A DNA stretch of 16,017 nucleotides from UBA7374 sp965660635 (lineage in GTDB: Bacteria; Verrucomicrobiota; Verrucomicrobiia; Opitutales; Coraliomargaritaceae). This document shows, in pieces, positions 8,915 to 16,017 of this stretch (position 1 is its first letter; every line of letters starts with the position of its first letter). The stretch spans positions 1-16,017 of the forward strand of contig CBFIAS010000042.1 of the NCBI GenBank assembly GCA_965660635.1. The letters run 5' to 3'. The translations under genes and the position numbers were made by a program. A model generated the notes under the pieces. That model had not been told where the DNA came from. It ran no database searches and was given only the letters and a program-made list of their open reading frames with translations.

Positions 8915-9995
8915 AGCGCTCCTCCAGTCCAGCGCAGCGGAGTTGACCCAGCAGCGCAAAAAGGCCGTTCCAGTAGTCCTCAGCACGCGGATCCGGCTGG
9001 CTCGCAACCTCGCCACTGTGCCCTTCCCGGGGCGTGCCACTTCGGCACAGCGCAGGGACGTTTTGGCCAAGTGCGAACAGATCCTCGGTCAATTGTCCAA
9101 CATGCGGGGCGGATATTTTTTCGATGCGAAATCGCTTTCCGATCTGGAAAAACAGGCCCTGGTCGAGCGTCACCTGATCAGTCGCGAACTTTGTGACGCC
9201 GCGCCGGGGGCCGGGGTTTTCATCCGCAAGGACCAGAGTTGCTCGGTCATGATCAACGAGGAAGACCACCTGCGCATCCAGTTCCTCAAGTCCGGCTTCA
9301 GCCTGAAATCGGCCTGGAGGCAGGTTGACGCCTTCGACAGCGACCTGGAAAAGATCTTCGACGTGGCCTTCTCCCCGGAATACGGCTACCTCACGGCCTG
9401 CCCGACCAACCTTGGCACGGGCCTGCGTGCCTCCGTCATGATGCACCTGCCGGGGCTGGCTGTCTCCGGGCACATGGAGCGCGTGGTCCGCGCGGTCAGC
9501 CAGCTCGGCATTGCGGTGCGCGGGCTCTTCGGGGAAGGCTCGGACGCGACCGGCCACATTTTCCAGATTTCCAACCAGCAGACCCTGGGCGAATCCGAGG
9601 GTGACATCCTCGAGCGGCTGGGCAACGTCCTCAAGACGATCATCGACCACGAAGTCAACGCGCGCTACAAGTACCTGGAGGAAAACCGCCCGCAACTGCT
9701 GGACAAGATCGGCCGGGCCTACGGGCTGCTCCGCAACGTCCATGTGATCAGCTCCAACGAGGCGATGAACCTCCTTTCGCTGGTTCGCCTGGCCGTCGAT
9801 TTCGGGCTCCTGCCGGAAACCAGCCGCGCCCTGGTTGACCGCCTCTTCATTGAGTGCCAGCCCGGCCACGTGCAGTTTGCCGCCCAGGGGGACATCGCCC
9901 CGGAGCAGCGCGACGTGGTCCGCGCGGATAAGCTGCGCGCAGAATTTTCCAACATGGATGCCCTTTGCTTTGACAGCATCGAAAATCCGGATTAG
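8907..9995 (+). CDS. mcsB: Protein-arginine kinase McsB (guanidino kinase fold)
   Basis: Phosphorylates arginines on proteins, marking them for ClpC-ClpP degradation. The frame is open from 8652, but the ATG at 8907 gives MIEALLQ, a 362-residue protein equal to known McsB length, and an 8-bp overlap with mcsA; the longer form would only shadow mcsA. Kinase motifs are in order: STRIRLARNL (26-35), NEEDHLRIQ with catalytic glutamates (117-125), CPTNLGTGLRASVM (165-178) with the active-site cysteine, and GLFGEGSDATGHIFQISNQQTLGESE (206-231). RDVVRADKLR (335-344) matches the RDxxRA phospho-arginine-binding element of McsB. These identify it as McsB rather than a creatine- or arginine-metabolising kinase. 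It lies 21 bp before clpC. Confidence 0.96.
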   Translation: MIEALLQSSAAELTQQRKKAVPVVLSTRIRLARNLATVPFPGRATSAQRRDVLAKCEQILGQLSNMRGGYFFDAKSLSDLEKQALVERHLISRELCDAAPGAGVFIRKDQSCSVMINEEDHLRIQFLKSGFSLKSAWRQVDAFDSDLEKIFDVAFSPEYGYLTACPTNLGTGLRASVMMHLPGLAVSGHMERVVRAVSQLGIAVRGLFGEGSDATGHIFQISNQQTLGESEGDILERLGNVLKTIIDHEVNARYKYLEENRPQLLDKIGRAYGLLRNVHVISSNEAMNLLSLVRLAVDFGLLPETSRALVDRLFIECQPGHVQFAAQGDIAPEQRDVVRADKLRAEFSNMDALCFDSIENPD

Positions 9996-10016
9996 TAAAG
10001 AATCAACTGCCTTTAT

Positions 10017-12494
10017 ATGGAACCCATGAACAACTTCACACCACGAGCGCAACAGGTCTTGGCGCTGGCCCGCAAGGAAGCCGACCGCTTTCACCACAAC
10101 TACGTCGGCACCGAGCACGTCCTGCTCGGCCTGATCAACCTCGGCCAGGGCGTGGCCGTCAACGTGCTGCAGAAGATGCAGCTCGACCTCGAGACGGTGC
10201 GCAATGCGGTGGAGAAGCAGGTCGGCACCGGTCCGGAGAGCAAGCCCTCCGGCAACATCCCGTACACCCCCCGGGTGAAGAAGGTCCTGGCCCTGGCCGG
10301 CAAGGAGGCCAAGTCGCTCAACCACTCCTACGTCGGCACCGAGCACATCCTCCTCGGCCTCCTGCGCGAGGGCGAGGGCGTGGCCGCCCGCGTGCTCAAG
10401 TCGCTCGATGTCGATATTGAACGCTGCCGCAGCGAGATCCTTGCCGAGCTTGACCCCAACGTTTCCGGGGACCCCGAGGAGACCGCCTCCGCCGGGTCTG
10501 CGCCCGATGACAAGAAGGACGCCAAGACACCCGCCCTCAAGGCCTTTGGCCGCGACCTTACCGAACTCGCCCGCAACGGCGGGATGGATCCTGTGGTGGG
10601 CCGCAAGGAAGAGATCCGCCGGGTCGTCCAGATTCTCTGCCGCCGCACGAAGAACAACCCTGTCCTGATCGGGGAGGCCGGAGTGGGCAAGACCGCTATT
10701 GTTGAGGGGCTCGCCCAGGAGATCGCAGCCGGAGGCGTCCCCGAGATCCTCGCAGAAAAGCGCGTCATTACCCTCGACCTCGCCCTCATGGTGGCCGGCA
10801 CCAAATACCGCGGCCAGTTCGAGGAGCGGATCAAGGCCGTGATGGACGAGATCCGCCGGGCCAAGAACATCATCATCTTCATTGACGAATTGCACACCAT
10901 CGTCGGGGCCGGTGCCGCTGAAGGCGCGATGGACGCCTCCAACATCTTCAAGCCTGCCCTGAGCCGCGGGGAGCTGCAGTGCATCGGCGCCACCACACTC
11001 GGCGAGTACCGCAAGTACATTGAGAAGGACAGCGCACTCGACCGCCGCTTCCAATCCGTCAAGGTCGATGCGCCCTCGGTTGAAGACACCATCCTCATCC
11101 TCAAGGGCATTCGCAGCAAATACGAGGAGCACCACAAGGTGCGTTACAGTGACGCTGCCCTGGAGTCTGCCACCAAGCTTTCCGAGCGCTACATTACCGC
11201 CCGCTTCCTGCCGGACAAGGCGATCGACATCCTCGACGAGGCCGGGGCCCGCGCCCGCATCGAGTCTCTCAAGCGCCCGCCGGAAATTGACGCCATGACC
11301 GCGACGATCGAGGAGGTCTGCGCGAAGAAGGACGAGGCCATTAGCAAGCAGCACTTCGAGGAGGCGGCAAAGTACCGCGACGAAGAGAAGCAACTCCGCC
11401 AGAAGCAGGACGACGCCCTGGCTGCCTGGAAGAAGACCCGCGAGGAGACGCCCATTGAGGTGGGCGAGGAGGAGATGCTACAGGTCGTTTCTACTTGGAC
11501 GGGAATTCCTCTTTTCCGCATGGAAGAGAAGGAGAGCAAGAAGCTGCTGCACCTTGAGGCCGAGCTGCAAAACGAGGTGATTGGCCAGAATCGCGCCACC
11601 GAAGTCATCTCCAAGGCATTACGCCGTTCCCGCGCCGACCTGAAGGATCCGCGCCGGCCGATCGGTTCCTTCATGTTCCTCGGGCCGACCGGTGTGGGCA
11701 AGACGCTCCTGGCCAAGATCCTTGCCGAGGAGATGTTCGGGGAGAAGGACTCCATCATCCAGATCGACATGTCCGAGTACATGGAGAAGTTCGCCGTCTC
11801 CCGTCTGGTTGGTTCGCCCCCCGGCTACGTTGGTTACGAGGAAGGTGGCCAGCTCACCGAGGCGGTGCGCCGCAAGCCGTACTCCGTCGTCCTTTTCGAC
11901 GAGATCGAGAAGGCCCATCCGGACGTTGTCCAGTTGCTGCTTCAAGTGCTGGAAGAGGGCCGTTTGACCGACAGCCTCGGCCGCAAGGTCGACTTCCGCA
12001 ACACCATCCTGATCATGACTTCGAATGTCGGAGCGGAGATCCTCCAGCGCAACACGTCGATGGGCTTTGGCCTGGAGCACAACGCGGAGAACGAGTACGA
12101 GAAGATCCGCGAGAAGATCCTCGACGAGACCAAGCGCGTCTTCAAGCCGGAGTTCCTCAACCGTCTCAACGACCTGGTCATCTTCAAGTCGCTGGGCCGC
12201 GAAGACATGCAGGCCATTGTCGATTTGGAGTTGCGCAACGTGGCTTCCCGGCTGAAGGAGCGCGAACTCGCTTTCGAATTCTCTGCTGAGTGCAAGAACT
12301 TCCTCATTGAAAAGGGTTACGACGAGAAGTACGGGGCACGTCCACTGCGCCGTGCCGTGGAGAAATACCTGGAAGACGCCTTGGCCGAAGCCATCCTCAG
12401 CGGCGACATCAAGCCGGGCGAGACCATTCAAGTGGATCTCCATCCAGATGGAGGCGCGCTCTGCTTCACCCAGGAGCAGCCGGTTACCGGTTAA
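10017..12494 (+). CDS. clpC: ClpC-type AAA+ unfoldase (Hsp100)
   Basis: ATP-driven unfoldase that feeds proteins, including phospho-arginine-tagged ones, to ClpP; 825 residues, usual for ClpC. A double Clp_N repeat domain (about 5-147) leads to AAA-1 with Walker A GEAGVGKT (219-226) and Walker B IIFIDE (286-291). The middle domain carries a UVR motif (about 424-459). AAA-2 has GPTGVGKT (556-563), pore loop GYVG (603-606) and VVLFDE (624-629). SMGF at 681-684 sits where ClpC has its ClpP-docking tripeptide (VGF or IGF), so partnership with ClpP is expected, with M in the first position. ATG 10026 is an alternative start with GGA four bases upstream, giving MNNFTPRAQQ; the two differ by only three residues. 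It is the last gene of the mcsA-mcsB-clpC unit. Confidence 0.96.
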   Translation: MEPMNNFTPRAQQVLALARKEADRFHHNYVGTEHVLLGLINLGQGVAVNVLQKMQLDLETVRNAVEKQVGTGPESKPSGNIPYTPRVKKVLALAGKEAKSLNHSYVGTEHILLGLLREGEGVAARVLKSLDVDIERCRSEILAELDPNVSGDPEETASAGSAPDDKKDAKTPALKAFGRDLTELARNGGMDPVVGRKEEIRRVVQILCRRTKNNPVLIGEAGVGKTAIVEGLAQEIAAGGVPEILAEKRVITLDLALMVAGTKYRGQFEERIKAVMDEIRRAKNIIIFIDELHTIVGAGAAEGAMDASNIFKPALSRGELQCIGATTLGEYRKYIEKDSALDRRFQSVKVDAPSVEDTILILKGIRSKYEEHHKVRYSDAALESATKLSERYITARFLPDKAIDILDEAGARARIESLKRPPEIDAMTATIEEVCAKKDEAISKQHFEEAAKYRDEEKQLRQKQDDALAAWKKTREETPIEVGEEEMLQVVSTWTGIPLFRMEEKESKKLLHLEAELQNEVIGQNRATEVISKALRRSRADLKDPRRPIGSFMFLGPTGVGKTLLAKILAEEMFGEKDSIIQIDMSEYMEKFAVSRLVGSPPGYVGYEEGGQLTEAVRRKPYSVVLFDEIEKAHPDVVQLLLQVLEEGRLTDSLGRKVDFRNTILIMTSNVGAEILQRNTSMGFGLEHNAENEYEKIREKILDETKRVFKPEFLNRLNDLVIFKSLGREDMQAIVDLELRNVASRLKERELAFEFSAECKNFLIEKGYDEKYGARPLRRAVEKYLEDALAEAILSGDIKPGETIQVDLHPDGGALCFTQEQPVTG

Positions 12495-12604
12495 GCGGGG
12501 CAGGACTTCCGGGTCTTCGACGTGCCCGTCGCTCCGGCTGTGCCAGCGGCCTGGTTCAACTGTTGAGCAACAGCAGGGTTTTCTCTCATGGGCGAGTCCT
12601 TAGA

Positions 12605-12639
12605 TTGTTCCCATTCCAAGGATGCTAAAATGCTAAAAT
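12605..12639 (+). promoter_or_regulatory. Candidate sigma-70-type promoter for the PEP-CTERM gene
   Basis: TTGTTC (12605-12610) lies 15 bp before TAAAAT (12626-12631); a second TAAAAT occurs at 12634-12639 within a tandem ATGCTAAA. The boxes lie 17-30 bp before the ATG at 12656, so the leader would be very short. Spacing is shorter than the ideal 17 bp. This is the only AT-rich stretch in the 161-bp spacer after clpC, which is why it is listed. Confidence 0.3.
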
Positions 12640-12655
12640 TCCTCAAGAGAGAGCC

Positions 12656-13450
12656 ATGAAAAAGATCGTTTTCGCACTGTTATCCACCTCCCTGTTGTCG
12701 GGCCTTTCCCATGCCCAGACCCGAACCGATATTGCATTGGACAACGCGAGTAACTACATGCCGACAACTTGGACGAATGGCAGCAATGGCGGGTCGGGGT
12801 TCGCATCGTGGGGATTTGCAAATTATACAGCGGCACAAGACACAGTCACCATCGCGAATTCTTCGGTCAATGCGGGAAATATAAACTCACCGGGAGCCGG
12901 GGGGGGCGCTTTCCGCATCGCCTCGAACAACGGTGGAAGCGTCGAGGTCATCCGCTCCTTTGGCGGGAGCCGCACACTTCGGGCGGGCGATATCTTCAGT
13001 TTTGACATGACCTTAAATTTTCGCAACGGCAACAAAGGTTTTGATCTTCGTAATGGAGGGGATGGTGTTTTCAATTTCGACGTCAGGAATAATGAATACC
13101 ATTTTGGTGTAGTGAATTTGTCGGATACGACGGGGCAGAATTGGAGCTACGTCGACGACGGAGTGTATCATCTCGAGTTTGAATTTATTACAGAGACCAG
13201 CATGAAGGCGAAGATCCAGCGCACTACGTCAGGCGGAACCGATACCTATGAGATTCCGAATGTGGCGCTGGCAAATCCGGTAGATAATTTTAAATTCTAC
13301 GTCTCCGGAACGGACGACGACAACCCGGAGAACAGCCTGTACTTCAACAACCTGAAATTGAGTGAGGTTCCGGAGCCCCATTTCTACGGGCTGATGGCCG
13401 GAGTGCTTGCCTTGCTCTTCGCCGGGATTCACCGCCGGCGGCGGGGATAA
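12656..13450 (+). CDS. PEP-CTERM secreted protein
   Basis: An exported 264-residue protein of unknown function. An N-terminal signal peptide (MKKIVFALLSTSLLSGLSHAQ, cleavage likely after SHA at about residue 20) is followed by a strand-rich, Gly/Asn/Ser/Thr-rich body (about 22-235). That body looks like a beta-sandwich of the lectin or carbohydrate-binding sort, which is inference. The C-terminus is a textbook PEP-CTERM signal: VPEP (238-241), a hydrophobic helix (LMAGVLALLFAG) and a basic RRRR tail. Such tails are recognised by an exosortase, removed at the outer envelope, and associated with exopolysaccharide matrices. GAGAG lies just before the ATG. The gene is visibly less GC-rich than clpC. 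No exosortase gene is in the window, as is usual for these dispersed substrates. Confidence 0.88.
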   Translation: MKKIVFALLSTSLLSGLSHAQTRTDIALDNASNYMPTTWTNGSNGGSGFASWGFANYTAAQDTVTIANSSVNAGNINSPGAGGGAFRIASNNGGSVEVIRSFGGSRTLRAGDIFSFDMTLNFRNGNKGFDLRNGGDGVFNFDVRNNEYHFGVVNLSDTTGQNWSYVDDGVYHLEFEFITETSMKAKIQRTTSGGTDTYEIPNVALANPVDNFKFYVSGTDDDNPENSLYFNNLKLSEVPEPHFYGLMAGVLALLFAGIHRRRRG

Positions 13451-13764
13451 GGAGAATTGCGGAGCCGCACGTAAAGTAGGCCAAGAGCGCCAAGAGCGCA
13501 GAATATGCGAGGGTTTTGAAGCCACGGATCGGCGCGGATTTGTGCGGATGGATTGAATAAGGAAAGCAGGAAAACAGGAATGGAGATTTTCCCGCGAAGG
13601 GGCGCGAATCATCACGAATCGTATAGACGGGATCGATAAGCCACGGATCTGCGCGGATTTGTGCGGATGGATTGAATAAGGAAAGCAGGAATGGAGGTTT
13701 TTCCGCGAAGGGGCGGGAATCATCACGAATCGTATAGACGGGATCGATAAGCCACGGAGCTTGG
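13451..13764. other. Repeat-filled spacer between convergent genes
   Basis: This 314-bp gap separates the 3' ends of the PEP-CTERM gene and the small secreted-protein gene. Apart from a short CCAAGAGCG doublet at about 13482-13500, it consists of two tandem copies of a repeat of about 115 bp. I see no gene, no strong terminator and no promoter. Confidence 0.7.
13521..13758. repeat. Tandem duplication, 119-bp and 111-bp copies plus a stub
   Basis: Copy A spans 13521-13639 and copy B 13640-13750. A third copy begins at 13751 (GCCACGGA) and breaks off. Copy B lacks 8 bp present in A (AAAACAGG at about position 13571) and differs at a handful of further bases. Each unit contains GCCACGGATC, GCGCGGATTTGTGCGGATGG and a CCGCGAAGGGGCG...ATCACGAATCG segment. 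The last is related to the direct repeats at 1871-1950, and the 11-mer GCCACGGATCT also occurs at 2235-2245. Confidence 0.9.
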
Positions 13765-14484
13765 CTATTCGCTGTCTTCGGGGGGTGCCTGGTCGTAGAG
13801 TGAGAGGATGTCGAGCCGGGGCTTTGCCGGATCGGTCACATCCACGTTGACTAGGAGCATTTGGCGCATGCCATCGATGAACTGGGTGCAAGAGGCGCGG
13901 ACAAGCCGCCATTGTTCATCAATTCTTGCGGCGATGTGCCAGTTGGTACTGCCTCTTCCGGGGTCGACCACGAGGGTCTTGTTCTCGGTCGGCTGGAGGG
14001 TGAAGCGCGTACCGTTGAGCAGGATCTGGACGGGGTAGATGCTGAGGTTGAGCGACTGCACAGAGTTGTAGGGAAAGGCGCGGGGGGAGTCGTCGAGCAC
14101 GACGGCCCGGCAGCGGGACCAGGCAGCGTCGAAGGGGTGGAGCAGGATGAGCATTTTCCGCATTGAATGCTTGAACTCGGCCCGGGCCAGGGGTCGCTCG
14201 TTTACGGTGCCGTCGGGAAGGTGGATTTTTTCGTAGAAGACGATGGGGCTGGGCCCTTCGTAGCTGTGCCGTACGGGGGTGCGGCTGCGGGAGGGAGGGA
14301 GCAGGTGGTGCTCGCCGCGGGCGTCGCGGTAGTGCAGGCCTTTCCTGTGGCGGGTGGCGATGAGCAGGCTGAAGGTGCGTTCCGGTTCTTCTTTCCCTGT
14401 AGCTCTCTCTGGCTGAGCGGATGCGGTCGATAGCAAGCTCAGGAGGGCTGCAATCAGGGAGAAAATTCGTGGAGGAAAACGCAT
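13765..14484 (-). CDS. Small secreted protein of unknown function, coupled to the Verru_Chthon A-like gene
   Basis: A 239-residue protein with a clear signal peptide (MRFPPRIFSLIAALLSLLSTASAQ, cleavage after ASA at about residue 23), so periplasmic or surface. The mature part has no transmembrane segment, few cysteines, and alternating strand-like stretches (FTLQPTENKTLVVDPG, WHIAARIDEQWRLVRASCTQF, MLLVNVDVTDPAKPRLDILSLYD). I do not recognise a family. Its ATG at 14484 is one base after the TAA stop of the upstream gene (TAAAATG), so the two are almost certainly translated from one transcript. It is likely to act with that gene's product, inferred from context only. Confidence 0.85.
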   Translation of the reverse strand: MRFPPRIFSLIAALLSLLSTASAQPERATGKEEPERTFSLLIATRHRKGLHYRDARGEHHLLPPSRSRTPVRHSYEGPSPIVFYEKIHLPDGTVNERPLARAEFKHSMRKMLILLHPFDAAWSRCRAVVLDDSPRAFPYNSVQSLNLSIYPVQILLNGTRFTLQPTENKTLVVDPGRGSTNWHIAARIDEQWRLVRASCTQFIDGMRQMLLVNVDVTDPAKPRLDILSLYDQAPPEDSE

Positions 14485-14485
14485 T

Positions 14486-16017
14486 TTAACGAAGTTCAGC
14501 GGGGTCGATGTAGAAAAATCCGGTTACGGCAAAGCGTCTGCCGGGGTAGTCGTCGTGCGCCTGAGGCAAGCGTTGCACGGTGGCCTCGCAGTAGGCCTCG
14601 GCGGCGGTTCCGCCGTTTAGGTCAAGAGACTCTCCATAGGCGCGTATGGTGAAGGTATCGGAACGGTAGTGCAGGGCTGGCGCGAGGTATTGTAGGAGGT
14701 CCGCCTGGGTAATGTAGCCCGGGGTGTCGCGCATAGCGTCGTCGAAGCCTGCGTTGAGGGCGACATCTACCGAGTCGATGGAGCGCTGGAGGAGGCCGCT
14801 GTTGACGAAGTCTGCCATCGATTTGAAGGGGCCTTCCTCGCGGACACCGCGGGCGATCTGCCGCGCGAGGGAGCGCAACTGGTGGACGTCGTCCCTTTCC
14901 ACGATCTGCCGGTAGCCGCGCCAAGTGGCCGGAGAGATCGGTTTTGCCGGGTATTCCGCGAGGTCGGTGGAGCGCAGGGTGTGGAGGATGGGCACGGCTT
15001 CGGCATCGGTGGAGCCCGTGCCGGGAGGATCAGGGAGATCGAGGCCGAGGAGGTTTCCGGGCTGGTAGCCGAAGCGGGAGGCGAGGACGGCAAACCAGGC
15101 CCGCGGGTAGGGGGAGTTGATGTTGAGGGCGCCCTGCTTGAGGAGTTGCCCGGTGCCGGTGCCAGTGCCAGTGCCGGTGCCAGTGCCGGGGGCGTGAACC
15201 AGGGTCTCGTTGAGGAAGGGCGTGGACGCACCGTCCGCAGAGGTTCCTCCGGAGAGATAAAAGCGATCCCAGAAGGCGCGGTTGGCCAGATCGGTGTAGT
15301 CACCTTGCAGTTCGGACGGCTGCCCGATGGCGTGTGCGGGGTAGTAGTTTTTAGCCGAGAGGGGCAGGTGCTGGAGCGTGCCGAGGGAGAGCACTTCCTC
15401 CGCGGCAGTGGGCTGGTGGAGGGCGAGGTAGTGGTTGCCCGGGCTCGGGGGGCTTCCCGGCGGGATATCGCTCAGCCGGTAGATGGCCGCAGTGTAGCCC
15501 CGCAGGCGATCCGGGTTATCCGCATCTGCTTCCGGAATAAAAGCGTTCTGGGAGTCGTTCTTGATGATGCCGCCCCAGGACTCGTTTCTACCGGTGTTTT
15601 CAATTGTGCCCGGCGGGCGGGTGGAGCGGGCGGCCCAGGGGGTGGCCTGAGCAAAGGGCGCGATTTCCGTTCCGTGCGCGGACTTCTCGTTATCGTTCTG
15701 GAAGTCCACCCGGCTCGGCTTGAGGTAGAAGATGTGGCCGATTTTGAACTCATTCGAGAGCGAGGTATTGGGTCCGTTGACTTCATTGAATGCCTCGTTC
15801 CACAAGGGTATTAATTTGTTATTGGGATTGTCTTTATCATCCTGATTCTCGACCCAGATCAGGTCGTTGACCTCCTGAAGCAGATCGTTGTTGTTGCCGT
15901 TCAGATGGTAGAGCCGGGCGTCCATCGTTATGTCGTTTGTTCTAACTTTTTCGTTGCCGTTGGTAAGCGTCGCCCAGCGGTGATAGATCAGTGCAGCGGC
16001 CGTATAGTCTTTCAGCA
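14486..16017 (-). CDS. Verru_Chthon cassette protein A-like large protein (5' end beyond the window)
   Basis: The C-terminal 509 residues of a larger protein. An internal ATG exists at 15925, but the frame stays open and protein-like to the right edge (KDYTAAALIYHRWATLTNGNE), so the true start lies outside. The C-terminal region, with DLLQYLAPALHYRSDTFTIRAYGES and AEAYCEATVQRLPQAHDDY, resembles the end of Verru_Chthon cassette protein A as I remember it. That is the large member of a four-gene cassette (A-D) whose other members are pilin-like, known from Verrucomicrobia and thought to be exported. A polymorphic Gly-Thr tract lies mid-protein. Function is unknown. The B-D genes are expected upstream, beyond the window. 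The match is from recognition of sequence style, not a search. Confidence 0.8.
   Translation of the reverse strand, partial: LKDYTAAALIYHRWATLTNGNEKVRTNDITMDARLYHLNGNNNDLLQEVNDLIWVENQDDKDNPNNKLIPLWNEAFNEVNGPNTSLSNEFKIGHIFYLKPSRVDFQNDNEKSAHGTEIAPFAQATPWAARSTRPPGTIENTGRNESWGGIIKNDSQNAFIPEADADNPDRLRGYTAAIYRLSDIPPGSPPSPGNHYLALHQPTAAEEVLSLGTLQHLPLSAKNYYPAHAIGQPSELQGDYTDLANRAFWDRFYLSGGTSADGASTPFLNETLVHAPGTGTGTGTGTGTGQLLKQGALNINSPYPRAWFAVLASRFGYQPGNLLGLDLPDPPGTGSTDAEAVPILHTLRSTDLAEYPAKPISPATWRGYRQIVERDDVHQLRSLARQIARGVREEGPFKSMADFVNSGLLQRSIDSVDVALNAGFDDAMRDTPGYITQADLLQYLAPALHYRSDTFTIRAYGESLDLNGGTAAEAYCEATVQRLPQAHDDYPGRRFAVTGFFYIDPAELR
15152..15187. repeat. Hexanucleotide tandem repeat encoding Gly-Thr
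   Basis: Six 6-bp units, GGTGCC or AGTGCC on the + strand, are read on the minus strand as GGC-ACY, giving a Gly-Thr tract in the Verru_Chthon A-like protein. Because the unit is a multiple of three, gain or loss of copies would change linker length without shifting the frame. The two unit variants are interspersed, which suggests past expansion or conversion. Confidence 0.9.

Noticed and set aside
8898..11393. An 831-codon open frame antisense to mcsB and clpC
   Set aside because: It mirrors a clearly coding, GC-rich strand; the translation is low-complexity in style with no domain, and both sense genes have intact motifs throughout.
12562..12584. Possible intrinsic terminator after clpC (CTGTT, GAGC, AACAG, then TTTT)
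   Set aside because: The stem is only 5 bp and the T-run begins five bases after it; too weak to claim.

Overview
This 16 kb, GC-rich window reads as chromosomal DNA of a Verrucomicrobiota bacterium, probably of the Opitutae side. Three things point there: a PEP-CTERM sorting signal on an orphan secreted protein, a protein resembling the lineage-specific Verru_Chthon cassette protein A, and a ClpC/McsA/McsB set of the kind known in the related Chlamydiae. This assignment is inference; the window holds no rRNA or tRNA gene.

Layout. At 1-79 there may be the 3' end of a + strand gene, overlapping tail to tail with a metal-dependent amidohydrolase (62-958, -). That gene diverges from a Fpg/Nei DNA glycosylase (1031-1837, +) whose C-terminal zinc finger has lost most of its cysteines. 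Between the glycosylase and the convergent hisF (2286-3050, -) lie about 450 bp filled with direct repeats, a heptamer array and small hairpins. hisF is closely preceded by an unrecognised 591-residue cytoplasmic protein (3065-4840, -). A 207-bp spacer separates this from the divergent acetyl-CoA synthetase gene acs (5048-6991, +). A 330-bp gap then holds a MITE-like element with 17-bp imperfect terminal inverted repeats. It is followed by a branched-chain aminotransferase gene (7322-8194, +).

The central functional unit is mcsA-mcsB-clpC (8384-12494, +). It encodes a zinc-finger/UVR adaptor, a protein-arginine kinase and a Hsp100 unfoldase, together the arginine-phosphorylation quality-control machinery. 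No ctsR-like repressor gene lies with it. Instead, a sequence closely matching a sigma-54 (-24/-12) promoter sits about 105 bp upstream of mcsA. That suggests control by an enhancer-binding protein rather than CtsR.

The right end carries envelope and secretion functions: a PEP-CTERM protein (12656-13450, +), a tandemly duplicated repeat of about 115 bp (13521-13758), a small secreted protein (13765-14484, -), and, one base upstream of it, the C-terminal 509 residues of a protein resembling Verru_Chthon cassette protein A. The latter continues past the right edge of the window.

The intergenic repeats at 1.9-2.3 kb and 13.5-13.75 kb share motifs and look like one dispersed family. Base composition makes long antisense reading frames common, and none of these was accepted as a gene.
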